A DNA stretch of 64,000 bases from Buxus sempervirens (Eukaryota > Streptophyta > Magnoliopsida > Buxales > Buxaceae), in NCBI GenBank assembly GCA_947561395.2, contig OX387184.1, forward strand, positions 56,541,197-56,605,196. Direction: 5' to 3'. Under the pieces are notes generated by a model, which saw only the letters and a list, made by a program, of their open reading frames with translations, was not told where the DNA came from and did no database searches. Within the stretch, counting starts at the first letter, position 1. The number at the start of each line of letters is the position of its first letter. The position numbers and the translations under genes were made by a program. Below are positions 22,601-36,279 of this stretch, one piece after another.

Positions 22601-25600
22601 GTTTAATATATTTTGCTTTGAATGATTGTTTACCATTTATTCATAATGTAAGATCTGTTCTTCTTTTTTTTTTGGATTGGTAATAAGAGAAATATATTAA
22701 TAGTGGACATAAGCCCCAAAATAAGACAAGATAGAGTACACAAACAGTGTACAACAAGACAGCTACCCCTGATCTACAAACCCAAGAAATTAAAATCTGA
22801 ACAGTGCAGAATTACATAAGAATCTAGGTCCTTGCAAGACTCCTCAGAGGATAACCAAAATAAGATGTATCTAACTGCTGATTGAAAAATGACTCTATTG
22901 AGATGTCGTCATTCAATTTTGAGATAAATCTTGGTATAACTAACTTGAATACTGCCCCACTGTCCACACTTTCTTTTTTCCTCTTCTATTAATTTTGATG
23001 TGACTTCCAGCTCCCTTATGCTTTGGATGATTTTTGATCATTTATTCATAATACTAATCCTATCTGTCGTTGCTGAAATTTATTAATACCTTTCTGTTCC
23101 CCCTAGCCATGGTATATAATATCAGTAATTAATGTTTCTGCTAGTTGATTAGTTTCAAATTTTTATGACTTTCCCTTTATAGGGCTGATCACGGGCTGGG
23201 ATTTGGCAGGCTCTAGCAATGATGGATACTGTATATGGAACGCAGCATGTCCAAGCCTGGTCTAAGAAACAATTGGGCCGAGTTGGGCCATCAAGCCTTA
23301 ACCTTTACGAAATATGTCTGACAAAGCCTGATGGATATTTTAATGGGCTGTAAAAACCTAGCTCTTCCCAGCCATATTCGCATATAGCTTATATCCAGTT
23401 CCATCCAAAGGTTGCCAAGCTGAACTCACCACCTTTTATCCTTTACTTGTATATCCAACTGTACTAGGCAAAGCAAGGACAACCTGAAAAATGAATTTAG
23501 CAATTCAATAAAATGTTGGATACATGAAATTTCTTATAATGAAACCTCTTTTTTGTGTATTTATATACTAGAAATTATTAGTTGAGTATTATGCACTCTT
23601 AGTGAACTTTTCCTAATGGGTGGGGTACAAAAGTTATTATTTAGTATTTAAAGTGGAGAACTGGAAAATAAGTAAAAGAATACAAAATAAACTATTCCCT
23701 AGTTTATGTGCACACCAGAGCTTTCAAATGGCAAATACAAGCAGGGGGCAGCCTTTGAAATACCAAAAAAATGGTGACTTTTGAAGGAGCAAACCATTAA
23801 AATTTTCCTTCATTGCTTCCTTATTTCAATATGTATATATGTGTGTGTGTGTGTGTGTGTGCGTGTGCGCGCATGTGTATATAAATTTATCTATCTATCC
23901 TTGAAAAGGCAGCTGGTTCTCTCTGATGGCCAGTGACAGGCCTCTGATGACTGATTGGTGGCCATTGATAGCCCTCTGGTCGCAACTTTGTGGCCATCTC
24001 CTAATCATACCTGTGCTTGAATTGTTGGCTTTCTTAGAGCCCTGCTTTTGTTACAGCCACTCACTATGGGTGTTCTATGTAGGAGCCATTGTCTTTTGTG
24101 AGAAGGCAAACAAGTGGAAATAACAGCCTAGAGAAGATAGTTGTCAAGTTAGGTTATGAATTTTTGGTTTAGAAGGTTGGATAATGGAGGAAGGATTTAT
24201 GAAGAACTGGCTTGAGTCGAATTGTGCCATTGCTTTTCATCTTTCTTTTTGATATGGAGGCCATTAAAATGCTGAGAGTTTGCCCTAGTGTTCCTGAGGA
24301 TGAGGATTGTAGGTTTGAGCTTGATACATGTAGTGAGATGGTTGTTACTCATTATGATTGTTGAAGCATAGTGTATGGTGTGGGCATATGACTTCTGGAT
24401 TCCAGTTCGTGCTTGGTATCAAAATACTACTAGAGTTCTGGGTCACGTCTTTCTTTTGTTTTTGTTTTTTCCTTGTTTTTTTTATTATGTTTTGTTTCTC
24501 ATGTGTGTGTTGGGAGGTTAATAGGTTACAGCTTAACTGGGAAAAATTAGACTTTATCAGAATTCTCTGGTTTATAACCTTATAGTACGAAAAAAATTTT
24601 AACAGATCTTTTATTCTTAACAAGTTGTTCCGTGCTATATGGAGCTTATTTTTATCTCTTATTGGTATTTCTTGGGGTTTTCCTAGGACCTCTTTAGAGT
24701 TGTTTTCATTGTGGGGGTCTTCATTGATAGGGGATTTGCTTTATGAAAAAGTGCTCCCATTATTGCTGGGGTTTATTTATGGGGAGAAGTAGAAAGATTT
24801 TGAATGATAGGAGGAGCATTGTTCAGCATAATTATTTGCTCATAAGGAACTTCTTAAGGGATTGATCTGATTCTCATATGGAGTTCAGTCACCCATGTTG
24901 GAAAAAAACTATTTTGAAAAAACCTATAAACTTCTTATTTTTTAATGCCTACAAGTGTAGCTATGTTATCGATTTAGTTATTTCTTTTTCATGCTGCATG
25001 TATTTACTGCGGATCATCTTCTTGTTCATTTGTAAATTTCCTTTAAAATAAATTAATAAAACCCATTGTTTTTTTTTATTTTTAATTTTTGAAAATCCAT
25101 TGGTTTTTAAATGAATATTTCTTACTTCTTCTAGATTACGGTACATAATTACATACCAAGACAAATTTTCTCTTCTTCATTAGAATAGAAACCATTTTTT
25201 TTAATATTTTACATAATGGTTAATATATGATATATCATGTATGTGTCCTAGCTATGTTACTGATCTATAAGTTGTTCATCTTTGTAGGTCAATGATCCTA
25301 AGTCTCGTGCTGTTTCTATTGCCAAAGAGTACCAAATTGCAAGATTAGAAGCTGCGAAAGCCAAAGAGAGAGGGGACAAGCAAAAACAAGAATTAGCTGG
25401 CCATATTATCCGCAAACTCAAGCAAGAGATAACTTATCTAGGTTAAATGCAGTCTTTGCGTATCTGTCGAACAAACAAAAAATCGATCACTGTTCCGTAT
25501 CATTTTTGACATGCTTTAATTCACTGGGCAGGGCTATCAAATGACATCTTGGAATTTGGGTTGTCAGATGAACATGATTTTAAATCTGTCTCAGAGGACT

Positions 25601-28600
25601 TATTTTGTGAATTAGTAACTTGCAAGCATTCTGAGAAAATGGCAATATTTGATGCTGGAAATGGGTCAGACTGTGTTCCAGAGAAGATGGAAGCGACAGT
25701 TGATGAAAACAATGCTGAATATTGTAGTTCTGAGATGTTTACTGCTGTTCAGATTCTTCAGAATCCCTCGTGTGATCCCATTCAGGAAAAGACGACCTTA
25801 GAAGATGAAGAGTGCAGCGATGTAGATCTTGGTAATTTATTTTCTGAAGATTCTTCTTCTAATGGAAATTTACCTCCAGAACTTCTGAAGCTGCAGAAGA
25901 AAGAAAAGATTGCAAAAGAATCTAGTGCTTGGACTTTGGAAAAGACAGATGGAATCTGGAAAAGGGTAACAGTCCTTTATGTGGGTTTAAGATAATGAAC
26001 TTATTGTGTCCATAGCCAATAGTGGGAGCCTATATGTATTTCATTTGATAATGCTTAATAAATACGATTTAAGTTTGTTTTAACTTCGCAAGGTTCAGTT
26101 ATGATGTATTCTGTAGCAGCATTGCATTCAGTGGTGCTTTCAAATAGCTTTTGTGTGTAAATGTTTGTTATTTTGATTCTAGTGGTTTATTTCTCAAAAT
26201 TTGGTGGTACATTATGTTAATGATCTTAAATTACAGGGAGAACCACGAAAGATCCCTAAAGCTCTTCTTCACCAGCTGTGCCAAAGGTCTGGGTGGAATG
26301 CGCCAAAATTTAATAAATTACCAGCTAGTGGAAATGGTTTCTCCTATGCTGTCAGCATACTGCGTACGGCTAGCGGGAGGGGGAAGAGCAGAAAGGCAGG
26401 AGGATTAATCACCCTCCAGATCCCTAACCAAGATGAAACCTTCAAATCTGCTGAGGTAGTGCTTTATCCTCTCTTATTCCATATGCCTTATTGAAAATTA
26501 TGTATATTTTCTATGTGAAGCACAACTCATTGGCAGCAGTGGATGTCACCTTGAAAACAATATTTTTTTTGGGACCCTTTTGAGTGCATGAAAACTTTAG
26601 GCTTGTCTGCTTTGATTATTTAAGTTTTAATTTATTGCTGCTATGAGTCGTCTTGGATGCATATTTTCTCTTTGTCCACTCAGCAAATTATGCGAGTTGG
26701 ATTAGTTTTACATCCTGGTTTTTACATCCAGGAGTTGGTGGTTCTTCAGTTAGCTCACGGTTAATTAAAGCTGAGATTCAAACTTTATTGCAGGATGCAC
26801 AAAATAAAGTTGCAGCATATGCTCTTTATCACCTGTTTCCTGATCTTCCTGTTAACCAGATAATCGTGGAACCCTACTCAACTTTTGTTACTGAGTGGCT
26901 GGAAGGTAATCTTTATCAATTTCTGGGTTACACAATTTATGAGACAAAAGTGCATCTTCAGCAAGCTTTTGTGGACATCACTACATTGTACTTAAAACTT
27001 TTAACCTCAAGGGAGCTTGTTAAATACATCTACTTTTTGAACTTAGGTTGGCTTGTTAAATGCATCATCTTATTAGTAATGAACCAATTAACAGTCGCCA
27101 TTTTGTGCAAGATTACAGGAGAATCATCAAGCAACATAGTAGACAGTGAGGAGACACGAAGAGCTGACTTTGTGGATTCATTGTTAAATATCGATGTTTC
27201 TGGATCAACAACTCTTGTTGAAGACATGAATATCCCACTTCATGAGAATCTTGTAAAGCCTCATCATATTAAAGAAAGCACTAATCCTGCTGCTGCTGGT
27301 GCAAAATCTGAAAGTATGTCAATGACTATTCTTGATTGTTTCATGAGAAAAATAACCATATTGTGTTAATTGGTAATGATAATGAAGCTGGAAACCAATA
27401 TATAAGAAAAAAGAAAAATTAAGGTAGGTTTAGGTAGGTGCTCAATTTGTAGGCTCTTTAAGGAGAAACTTTTTGCAAGTGGTTGGTTCCATATATCCGA
27501 GACTCTGAGATAGTATTGATTTAAATAAAAGAACTACGAATCTCTATATGAATAAAATGTTTCATGCCAAGGAAAAGCACAGTTTCACTAAATAGTATCA
27601 TATTTTTCCTTAAGATGGCTTGAACCAAGGTTTGCAATTTTCCAAGGTGGCGACACGAAACCACGTTGGAAAAGGAAATTTCGAAGATTCGCTGATGTCA
27701 GCGAGGCAACATCAAGTAAATGTTATCAGATTTTCCTTTTGTCGGCAAAATGTCAGGAATTTATTGTTTTTTAAGCTTTTTTCGAATTTTTTAATGTCTA
27801 GTGATTTTTCCCTTTTTTGGGCGACATTTCAGTGAAATTTGCCGATATTTTGCCAGTGACACCTAGTGAAATATCATTTGAAATGATATTGTAAAGCTTG
27901 GTTTGAACTATCTCAGTTTCAGCTCATACTTATTAGTTTGATTTTCGAATTTTAATTTTGAAGTCAGCATTTTCTTTCCAGAAATTGGCTAAATTGCAAC
28001 TTATTGTCTTGTCTTGTGATCAATGCAATGTGATGACAGTAAACAGACACACACACACACACACATATTGAAGAGAAAAAGTTAAAGAAAGCATGATGCA
28101 TTTGAGGCTGCTTGGGATTCTCCAGCCAATTTCCTTGCTTTACTGATGTTCTGGCTATTTCTTCTGTTTTATTATTATTTTTTGTTTCTTGGAATTGTTC
28201 TGTTGAATTTTCCTTTGTTGTGAAGTTGATTATTATTGTACTGCTGCATTTGCTTTTATTATTATTTGTTTGGAAAGCTCGTTGTTTGATGCAAATAATA
28301 CCCTAGATGTTAGTGTGAGTTAAAAGCGATATCAAATTGAACCATCAGTTGGTATGATGGTAAAACATCAGTCTGCCAGTATGAGAATGTGGGTTTGAGT
28401 TTGAGCAAAGCCACTTTGCATAAAAAAATGCTAAAGGTTAGGTTTATTGCCAGTCTTGTGCTCCTGGAACTGTAGTTTGGCGGAACTTACTTTGAGTTAT
28501 ATTCCTTTTTGTACTTTACAGAATCATATGTTCTGTCTGTTGGGGCCACATATTGTCCTTGTACACCTTTCTTTATCTTAAGCTCCTCTCTGTTATTTTC

Positions 28601-31600
28601 ACATCTATGAACTACCAAAAACTTTCCTACAATTTATTATGCTTAAATCTTTCAAAGTGCAGATTTATTAATGGGTTGCATATTTTTTGTTCCTCAGGTT
28701 ATGGCTTATTAGTTTACATGTAACAATGAATTTATAATAACCATAAATCTGCTTCATGTTCACATCTTCTGTTCTACTTTTCTCAATTCTTTTCTGTGCC
28801 ACTGTTTGATTATTATCCTAATTTTATGACTTTACAGGAATAAATCACTATAAAGAAGAAGAGAGTAATAATCTGAGGCAGGAGCAAAAGAACAAAATGA
28901 ACACACAGAAATACAAGGTTTTTTTTTTTTACCATTATTTCATCACTTCATTAATGAAATAGCATGTTAACATTCGATTTGCTGGATTATAGCTGTAATG
29001 AAGGTTGATTGCATGCCTAAATCTACTATTATTTCCATTTTCCTTTTTTTTTCCCACACTCCGATGGCTTTAATGACCCTAAACTTTTTTAATTAATGTG
29101 ATGTCATTGCTATGCTCAATGAATTATTTAAACTTTAAATATCTGTCATTTGCCTAACATGAACTTTCTGGAATTTACTGGGACACTTGCATTTCAATTT
29201 GCACTTGTGTAATGGCAGAAGAACGGAATACTGGAGGCCCCTTTTTTTTTTCACTCATGGATGCAGTTCTGTTTCAAGAGCAATCATTAGTAGAATTGGA
29301 TTTCATTCCTAAGTTCTTAGTTCCTTCTCATTCTAAATAATAAGTTGTACCCATCTCATAAATAGCAAAAATACATCTATTAACATGAATCTGCAATTCA
29401 AAAGGTTTGCTTCCATGGCAAAAGCATTGTTCAGATAATGGATACGAGCTTTTAGAAAGCTAAAGCTTCCATATACCGTGTTGCTGAAACTGAATTACAT
29501 CTTAAATAAGATATACAATGTTGGAAGTGAATGTAAGAAAAACACAGTCTAATCCACTATGAAATTCTGACCTGATCTCCTTAATAGTTTTAATGAAATC
29601 TTAACTCATGTGGTTTAGTCTTTGTGAGCTACAATGATATTTTGTATCTCAGGCACTAGAGGTGTAAGTAGGGCGGGTTGGGTCGGGTTATGAGAGTTCG
29701 GGCTCAACCCAATCTAGGATTTAATAGTCCAAACTCGTTGTTGACCCGCCCTAACCCAAACCCAACCCAAACATTATTGTTTGATTTCGGGTTGGGTTTG
29801 GGTTGGCCCAAATAAAATGTAAGATTTTGAATTTTTTTACAGTTTTTGTTATAATTACAAAATGTTGGAATGTCATTCATTAATTCGTCTATCAACATGC
29901 TTTTATATTTGTTTGTTATAAATGCAAATATTAAAAATTCCTCTTGATTTGTCCCTTGAATTTGGGAAAAAACACTTAATTAATTTATTTCTTTAAAAAT
30001 TTTAAAATATAATATTAGCTCACTATATTTGTGGTTTTGCACAATATTTCTTGTAGAGTATGTGCTCCCAAATATCACATTCATTGTAACATATATGTAT
30101 ATGTAAGTGAGTATAAAATTATTTATTTGACAAAAATTCATAAACTTATTATCACATGTTAATAATTTATGTTTAATATTTGATTGCATAAATACAATGA
30201 CAATATAAAAGGAAAAGAAAACAATGATACATATATATACAAATAAATATTCACTTATATATTGTTTACATCCGCCGTAGCTCGGCGGTAGAATTGAGTC
30301 CTACGTGGTTACATGTTTCCCTAAAATAGGGAAGTGGGGTCCATTAAGAAACCCAATTACGTAGGATTTGTTGAGAAAAAGTCCATAGGATAAGGACTCC
30401 AAAAGCATGGAAAGTGGGGTCCCTCTATTCCTAAAAATGTGGAATGTTTGTGCAATGTGGGATTTAACTTCCTAAAAGTGGGTTGTTGGGAAATTTGTTG
30501 ATCAAGCAAAGCAGCTTATAAATAGGGACCTGCAGGCAAGGAAGAGATCCCTCGATCAACACACAACACAACTACATTTAGTTATTCCGGTCTCCTCAGA
30601 CCCCCTATTAGGTCTACTCAAACCACCCTACTCTCATGCTATCCTCATAGCATGAAGTAGCCTATCCTCCTGTTGCTTCTTGTCGTAACAACACATGGAG
30701 ATCCCCCTTACTCCTTTTGGACAAGGCTAAGATGATATGCCTAAATCCGATCACGGTTAGGTATGATCTTGCTAAGGGCAGTCTCTATGTGCACATCGGA
30801 ACCATTAATCGTCAAGGCGGCCCCTGATCTCTTCTCTCTATACTCCGATCAAAGCTATAGGGAAACAGGCGGTAGGTACCGAGATATTGTTGGTATTCTT
30901 TTTACCTTTTATTTATTCTTGTCACTATCTATCCTTGAAGTGGCCGTCACCCGATACAACACTCAGTTTTTGTAGATTCTACATCAAACAGTCACCACCA
31001 ACGTGGCCGTTGTCTATGTTGCCATAAAATTAGGAGAAGAACCTTGGAGGACAAACCCCAATCCTCTTAGCAATCGCTGGATCAGAAGTCTCCAAATCTA
31101 CAGGCGGCTGGGTCGTATCTGAACCGTAACCCGTCCGGTTTTGTGTGCGATTGGCGCCGGGGTCAAAAGTTACCGACTCTTTGCATCGGCACAGATGCTG
31201 GCACGCCCGTGCACTTATGCTTCCCCGAGTCGAGCCGGAAATGATGGGAACATCTTTTTGGCACGCCTGGCGGGACCCTATATTAGCAAAATATTTTATG
31301 TTATCTTGTTTGCCATAACACCTAGGGACAAGACGAGATAAACTATGGCCATTCGGCCAATTTACAATTCACGTAACATCTGGATGTAAGGTTCTAAATG
31401 TTGGGTTACAGCCTAAACATCTTTGAAAGAGATTAAGATTACTGGATGTGCATCAAAAGTTGAAGTTGTAACCTCGTCATCAGTTTTTATGTCGTAATAT
31501 TTTACAATACGGCATGTCCATGACGCGGTTATAGAGTAATCGGTTTAAGGATTCTTTAATGAACAGTCATGATTGATCACAGTCAACATGACCAACCAAA

Positions 31601-34600
31601 TTCAAAAATCGGTCATAAACATGACCGGCCATGAATTTAAAGTTTGGTCACAAACTTGACCAATTTTTAAATTGGAAGAATCGGTCATAAACATGACCGG
31701 CCATGAATTTAAAGTTTGGTCATAAACTTGACCAATTTTTAAATTGGAAAAATCTGTCATAAACATGGCTGATTATAAATTTAAAGTTTGGTCACAAACC
31801 TGATCAATTTTTTCAATCATGATTTATCAGTCGGTCAATGATAATCGGCTCCAACTGATGATTGAAGAGCCAAATCATCGATCCTATAAATGGCATAGAA
31901 GTCATGGCCAATTCCACAAATTGTTACTGATTCCATGTTAACTTGGGTACGTTTCTTGTGATTAAAATATTTATGGTCACAAGAAACATCAAACCAATTG
32001 ATGCTAGGGGTTTTTGTCCTTTGCTTTCTTTCTTTGTGGGCTGTAATAATTGATCAGCAAAGACTGGATCGGCTCGGCAACAATTATTCAGGCATTGATC
32101 AACAGAAGATGATTTCTTCATTCAGAGAAGGTCTTATTCAATGATGGTTCAACTGACGCCATCGTAAAAGCATACGGATTATATACACCGTCCATCAATG
32201 ATCATCCACAATTCATTTTACAAAATGGTCATCTTTTTACAAAGTGGTCATTCGGTCACAATTTTTAACAAAAACTGTGGCCGATTCCATACGGTCACAT
32301 TTTTAATCAAAAACAAAAAACTTTTGGCCCATTCACATGATCACAATTGTTTTTTCGGTCAAAATAAAGCATATTTTTTGGCCGATTGGTCAAGTGAGAC
32401 CCATCATAGGACTGGATCCATGACAAGTGTACACTTCCTCATCACGTCTTATTGTAGCGACGTAATGAGAAAGTGGGGGGGGGGGGCAATGTTTACAGCT
32501 GCCGTAGCTCAGCGGTAGAATTGAGTCCTACGTGGCTACAAGTCTCCCTAAAATAGGGAAGTGGGGTCCATTAAGAAACCCCATTACGTAGGATTTGTTG
32601 AGAAAAAGTCTACAGGATAAGGACTCTAAAAACATGGAAAGTGGGGACCCTTACTTCCTAAAAACGTGGAATGTTTGTGCAATGTAGGGTTTAACTTCCT
32701 AAAAGTGGGTCGTTGGGAAACTCATCACTATCTATTTTTGAAGTGGTCGTCACCCCATATGACACTCAGTTTCTGCAGATTCTACATCAAACGGCCACCA
32801 CCAATGTGGCTGTCGTCTATATTGCCATAAAATTGGGGGAAGAACCTTGGAGGACAAACATTCTACGTTTTTTGGAAGTGAGGGACCCCACTTTTAGGAA
32901 GTGAGGGACCCCACTTTTAGGAAGTTAGACCCATATTGCACAAACATTCCACGTTTTTAGGAAGTGAGGGACCCCACTTTCCATGTTTTTAAAGTCCTTA
33001 TCGTGCGGACTTTTTCTCAACAAATCCTACGTAATGGGGTTTCTTAATGGACCCCACTTCCCTATTTTAGGGAGACTTGTAGCCACGTAGGACTCAATTC
33101 TACCGCTGGGCTACGGCGGCTGTAAACATTGCCCCCCCACTTTCTCATTACGTCGCTACAATAAGACGTGATGAGGAAGTGTACACTTGTCATGGATCCA
33201 GTCCTATGATGGGTCTCACTTGACCAATCGGCCAAAAAATATGCTTTATTTTGACCGAAAAACAATTGTGACCATGTGAATGGGCCAAAAGTTTTTTGTT
33301 TTTGATTAAAAATGTGACCGTATGGAATCGGCCACAGTTTTTGTTAAAAATTGTGACCGAATGACCACTTTGTAAAAAGATGACCATTTTGTAAAATGAA
33401 TTGTGGATGATCATTGATGGACGGTGTATATAATCCGTATGCTCTTACGATGGCGTCAGTTTAACCATCATTGAATAAGACCTTCTCTGAATGAAGAAAT
33501 CATCTTCTGTTGATCAATGCCTGAATAATTGTTGCCGAGCCGATCCAGTCTTTGCTGATCAATTATTACAGCCCACAAAGAAAGAAAGCAAATGACAAAA
33601 ACCCCTAGCATCAATTAGTTTGATGTTTCTTGTGGCCATAAATATTTTAATCACAAGAAACGTACCCAAGTTAACATGAAATTGGTAACAATTTGTGGAA
33701 TCGGCCATGACTTCTACGCCGTTTATAGGATCGATGATTCGGCTCTTCAATCATCGGTTGGAGCCGATTATCATTGGCCAACTGAGAAATCATGATTGAA
33801 AAAATTGGTCAGGTTTGTGACCAAACTTTAAATTTATGGTTGGTCATGTTTATGACCGATTTTTCCAATTTTAAAATTGGTTAGGTTTGTGATCAAATTT
33901 TAAATTCATGGTCGGTCATGTTTATGATCGACTTTTCCAATTTAAAAATTGATCATGTTTATGAATTATGACCAAACTTTAAATTCATGACCGGTCATGT
34001 TTATGACCGATTCTTCCAATTTAAAAATTGGTCAGGTTTGTGACCAAACTTTAAATTCATGGCTGGTTATGTTTATGATCAACTTTTCCAATTTAAAAAT
34101 TGATCATGTTTGTAACCGAACTTTAAATTCATGGCCGGTAATGTTTATGAACGATTCTTCCAATTTAAAATTTGGTCAAGTTTGTGACTAAACTTTAAAT
34201 TCATGGCCGGTCATGTTTATGACCGATTTTTCCAATTTAAAAATTGGTCAGGTTTGTGACCAAACTTTAAATTCATGGCCGGCCATGTTTATGACCGATT
34301 TTTCCAATTTAAAAATTGGTTAGGTTTGTGACCAAACTTTAAATTCATGGCCGGTCATGTTTATGACCGATTTTTCCAATTTAAAAATTGGTTAGGTTTG
34401 TGACCAAACTTTAAATTCATGGCCGGTCATGTTTATGACCGATTTTTGAATTTGGTTGGTCATGTTGATCGTGATCAATCATGATTGTTCATTAAAGAAT
34501 CTTTAAACCGATTACTTTATAGCCGTCGTCATGAACATACCGTATTGTAAAATATTACGGCATAAAAATTGATGACGAGATCACGGCTTCAACTTTTGAT

Positions 34601-36247
34601 GCACATCCGGTAATCTTAATCTCTTTCTAAGATGTTTAGGCTGTAACCCAACATTTAGGACCTCACATCCGGATGTTACGTGAATCGTATCATCATGAGT
34701 CCAGCTCTTCGTTTGCTATTCCTTGGCCCAACACAGGTATTTCTTTCAATGGTTGTCTCCTTGTTAAGAATTATCTATTACCTTCTCTTCCTAATGCTTG
34801 GTACGATTATGGTGGTGGGAATCATAATGCTTTTTTTGAGCTGCTATACAATGAGGATGTGGAGGATGGTTGTTGAGAGGCTGATGTTGCCAATCGGGTG
34901 GGGAAAATAGGATGGTTCATGATGTTGAATTAGGAGTGTGGGGTAGGGCCCGTATGTTTTCGGAGTCAATCATTGAGGACGCGGCTAACTCTAAAGTTGA
35001 GCAGGTTCCTTCAGTCTTGGTTTTGGATTGTTTTAGGAGTAAAATCCAAAAGAGGGTGTGGATGGTGCACTATGAAGCTGATTTGTTTGAATATCCATGG
35101 TTTAAGGGAAGGGGAAAAGAAATGGGCTGTTAGGGAATTATGCAGCTGATGGTGTCCTGAAGTGGTAGCCCTTGTTGAGTATAAGTCAGCTGTTAGGGAA
35201 TTATGTGGCTGATGGTGTCCTGAAGTGGTAGTCCTTGTGGAGTCCCAGTAGTTAGAGGTCATTGATGTCAGGGTTATTAGGCAGTTGTGGAACTCGTGGG
35301 GAATATAGTAGGCTTATCTTCCTTTTTTTGGACGATTCGGTGGCATTGTGGTGATGTGGGATTTGGTGTCCCTTCAAAGTGGGGAAGTCTGGTTGGGGGA
35401 GTTTTCTGTTTCAGTTAAATTTCAACCCAAGAATGATGGATTCACATGGCTGTTGTTTTTTAGTTTATGGGCCTAGTCGCTCTAGGGGAAGGGAGGCCCT
35501 TTGGGAGGAATTGTTTTAGATTTCTCGTGGTAATGCATTGTTGTGGATGGTGCAAGAGATTTCAATGTGTGTAGCAAAATTTTCAATGTTGTGTTGATCG
35601 AAATTTCATTGGTTGCCCTTAGCTAAATTTCGACGACATTCGGCTAAATTTTGCTGACTTGCTGTTGCTGGAAAACTCTCCCAGAAGTGAAATTTTGACC
35701 AAAAAAATTAAGAAAAAAGCTTTAAAAACAATAAAATATTCAAGAATTATGCTATTTCTAGGATTACATGAGACTAAAATATGCCTTAAAACCTAAGAAC
35801 TTTAACAAAAATATATATAAACGGGCCATTTGTATATTTAAACTTTAAAAGAAGTGTAATGAAGAAACAATGGCATAAACTGATAGGAATACATTTTAAA
35901 CTTGAAAATGCATACAAAAATAGGAATTGCATGTTACCATTAAGGTCATTACCAAAAAAAAAAAAAATGTTACCAGTAAGGTCATAGGCTCACAGCTACG
36001 AAAAATGTTTAGCTGGCTCGAGCAGTCACTTTCTTAAATGCAACTTTTACTTAATTTCAGCAAAATATCATCGACATTTTGAGGACATGTCGATCACATT
36101 TCACTGACCTCTTGGAATAGTCGACATTTTTCTTCTCTCTCTATATTTTCGTGTTGACACCTCTAGAAATGGAAAACACTGAATGATAGAAGTAACAATA
36201 TTTGCTGTATCAGCGGAAGGGAAAGAGAACAATTGGAAACTTTTTTT

Positions 36248-36279
<32 letters not shown>

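Noticed and set aside
24120..24960. Possible LINE reverse-transcriptase remnant in helicase intron 4 (fragment 'LQLNWEK')
   Set aside because: Only one short word fits. The rest gives no alignable motif, so it was not annotated.
26653..27369. 238-codon uninterrupted frame taken as one exon
   Set aside because: It contains helicase exons 8 and 9 plus intron sequence. The splice signals and family reading favour two exons; the stop-free intron is reported as a finding.
33997..34191. 64-codon repetitive frame
   Set aside because: It is just the 72-bp minisatellite read in one frame (24-residue period).
31590..34445. CRISPR-like array (regular repeats)
   Set aside because: The repeats are contiguous 72-bp units with no unique spacers, in a plant nuclear retroelement.
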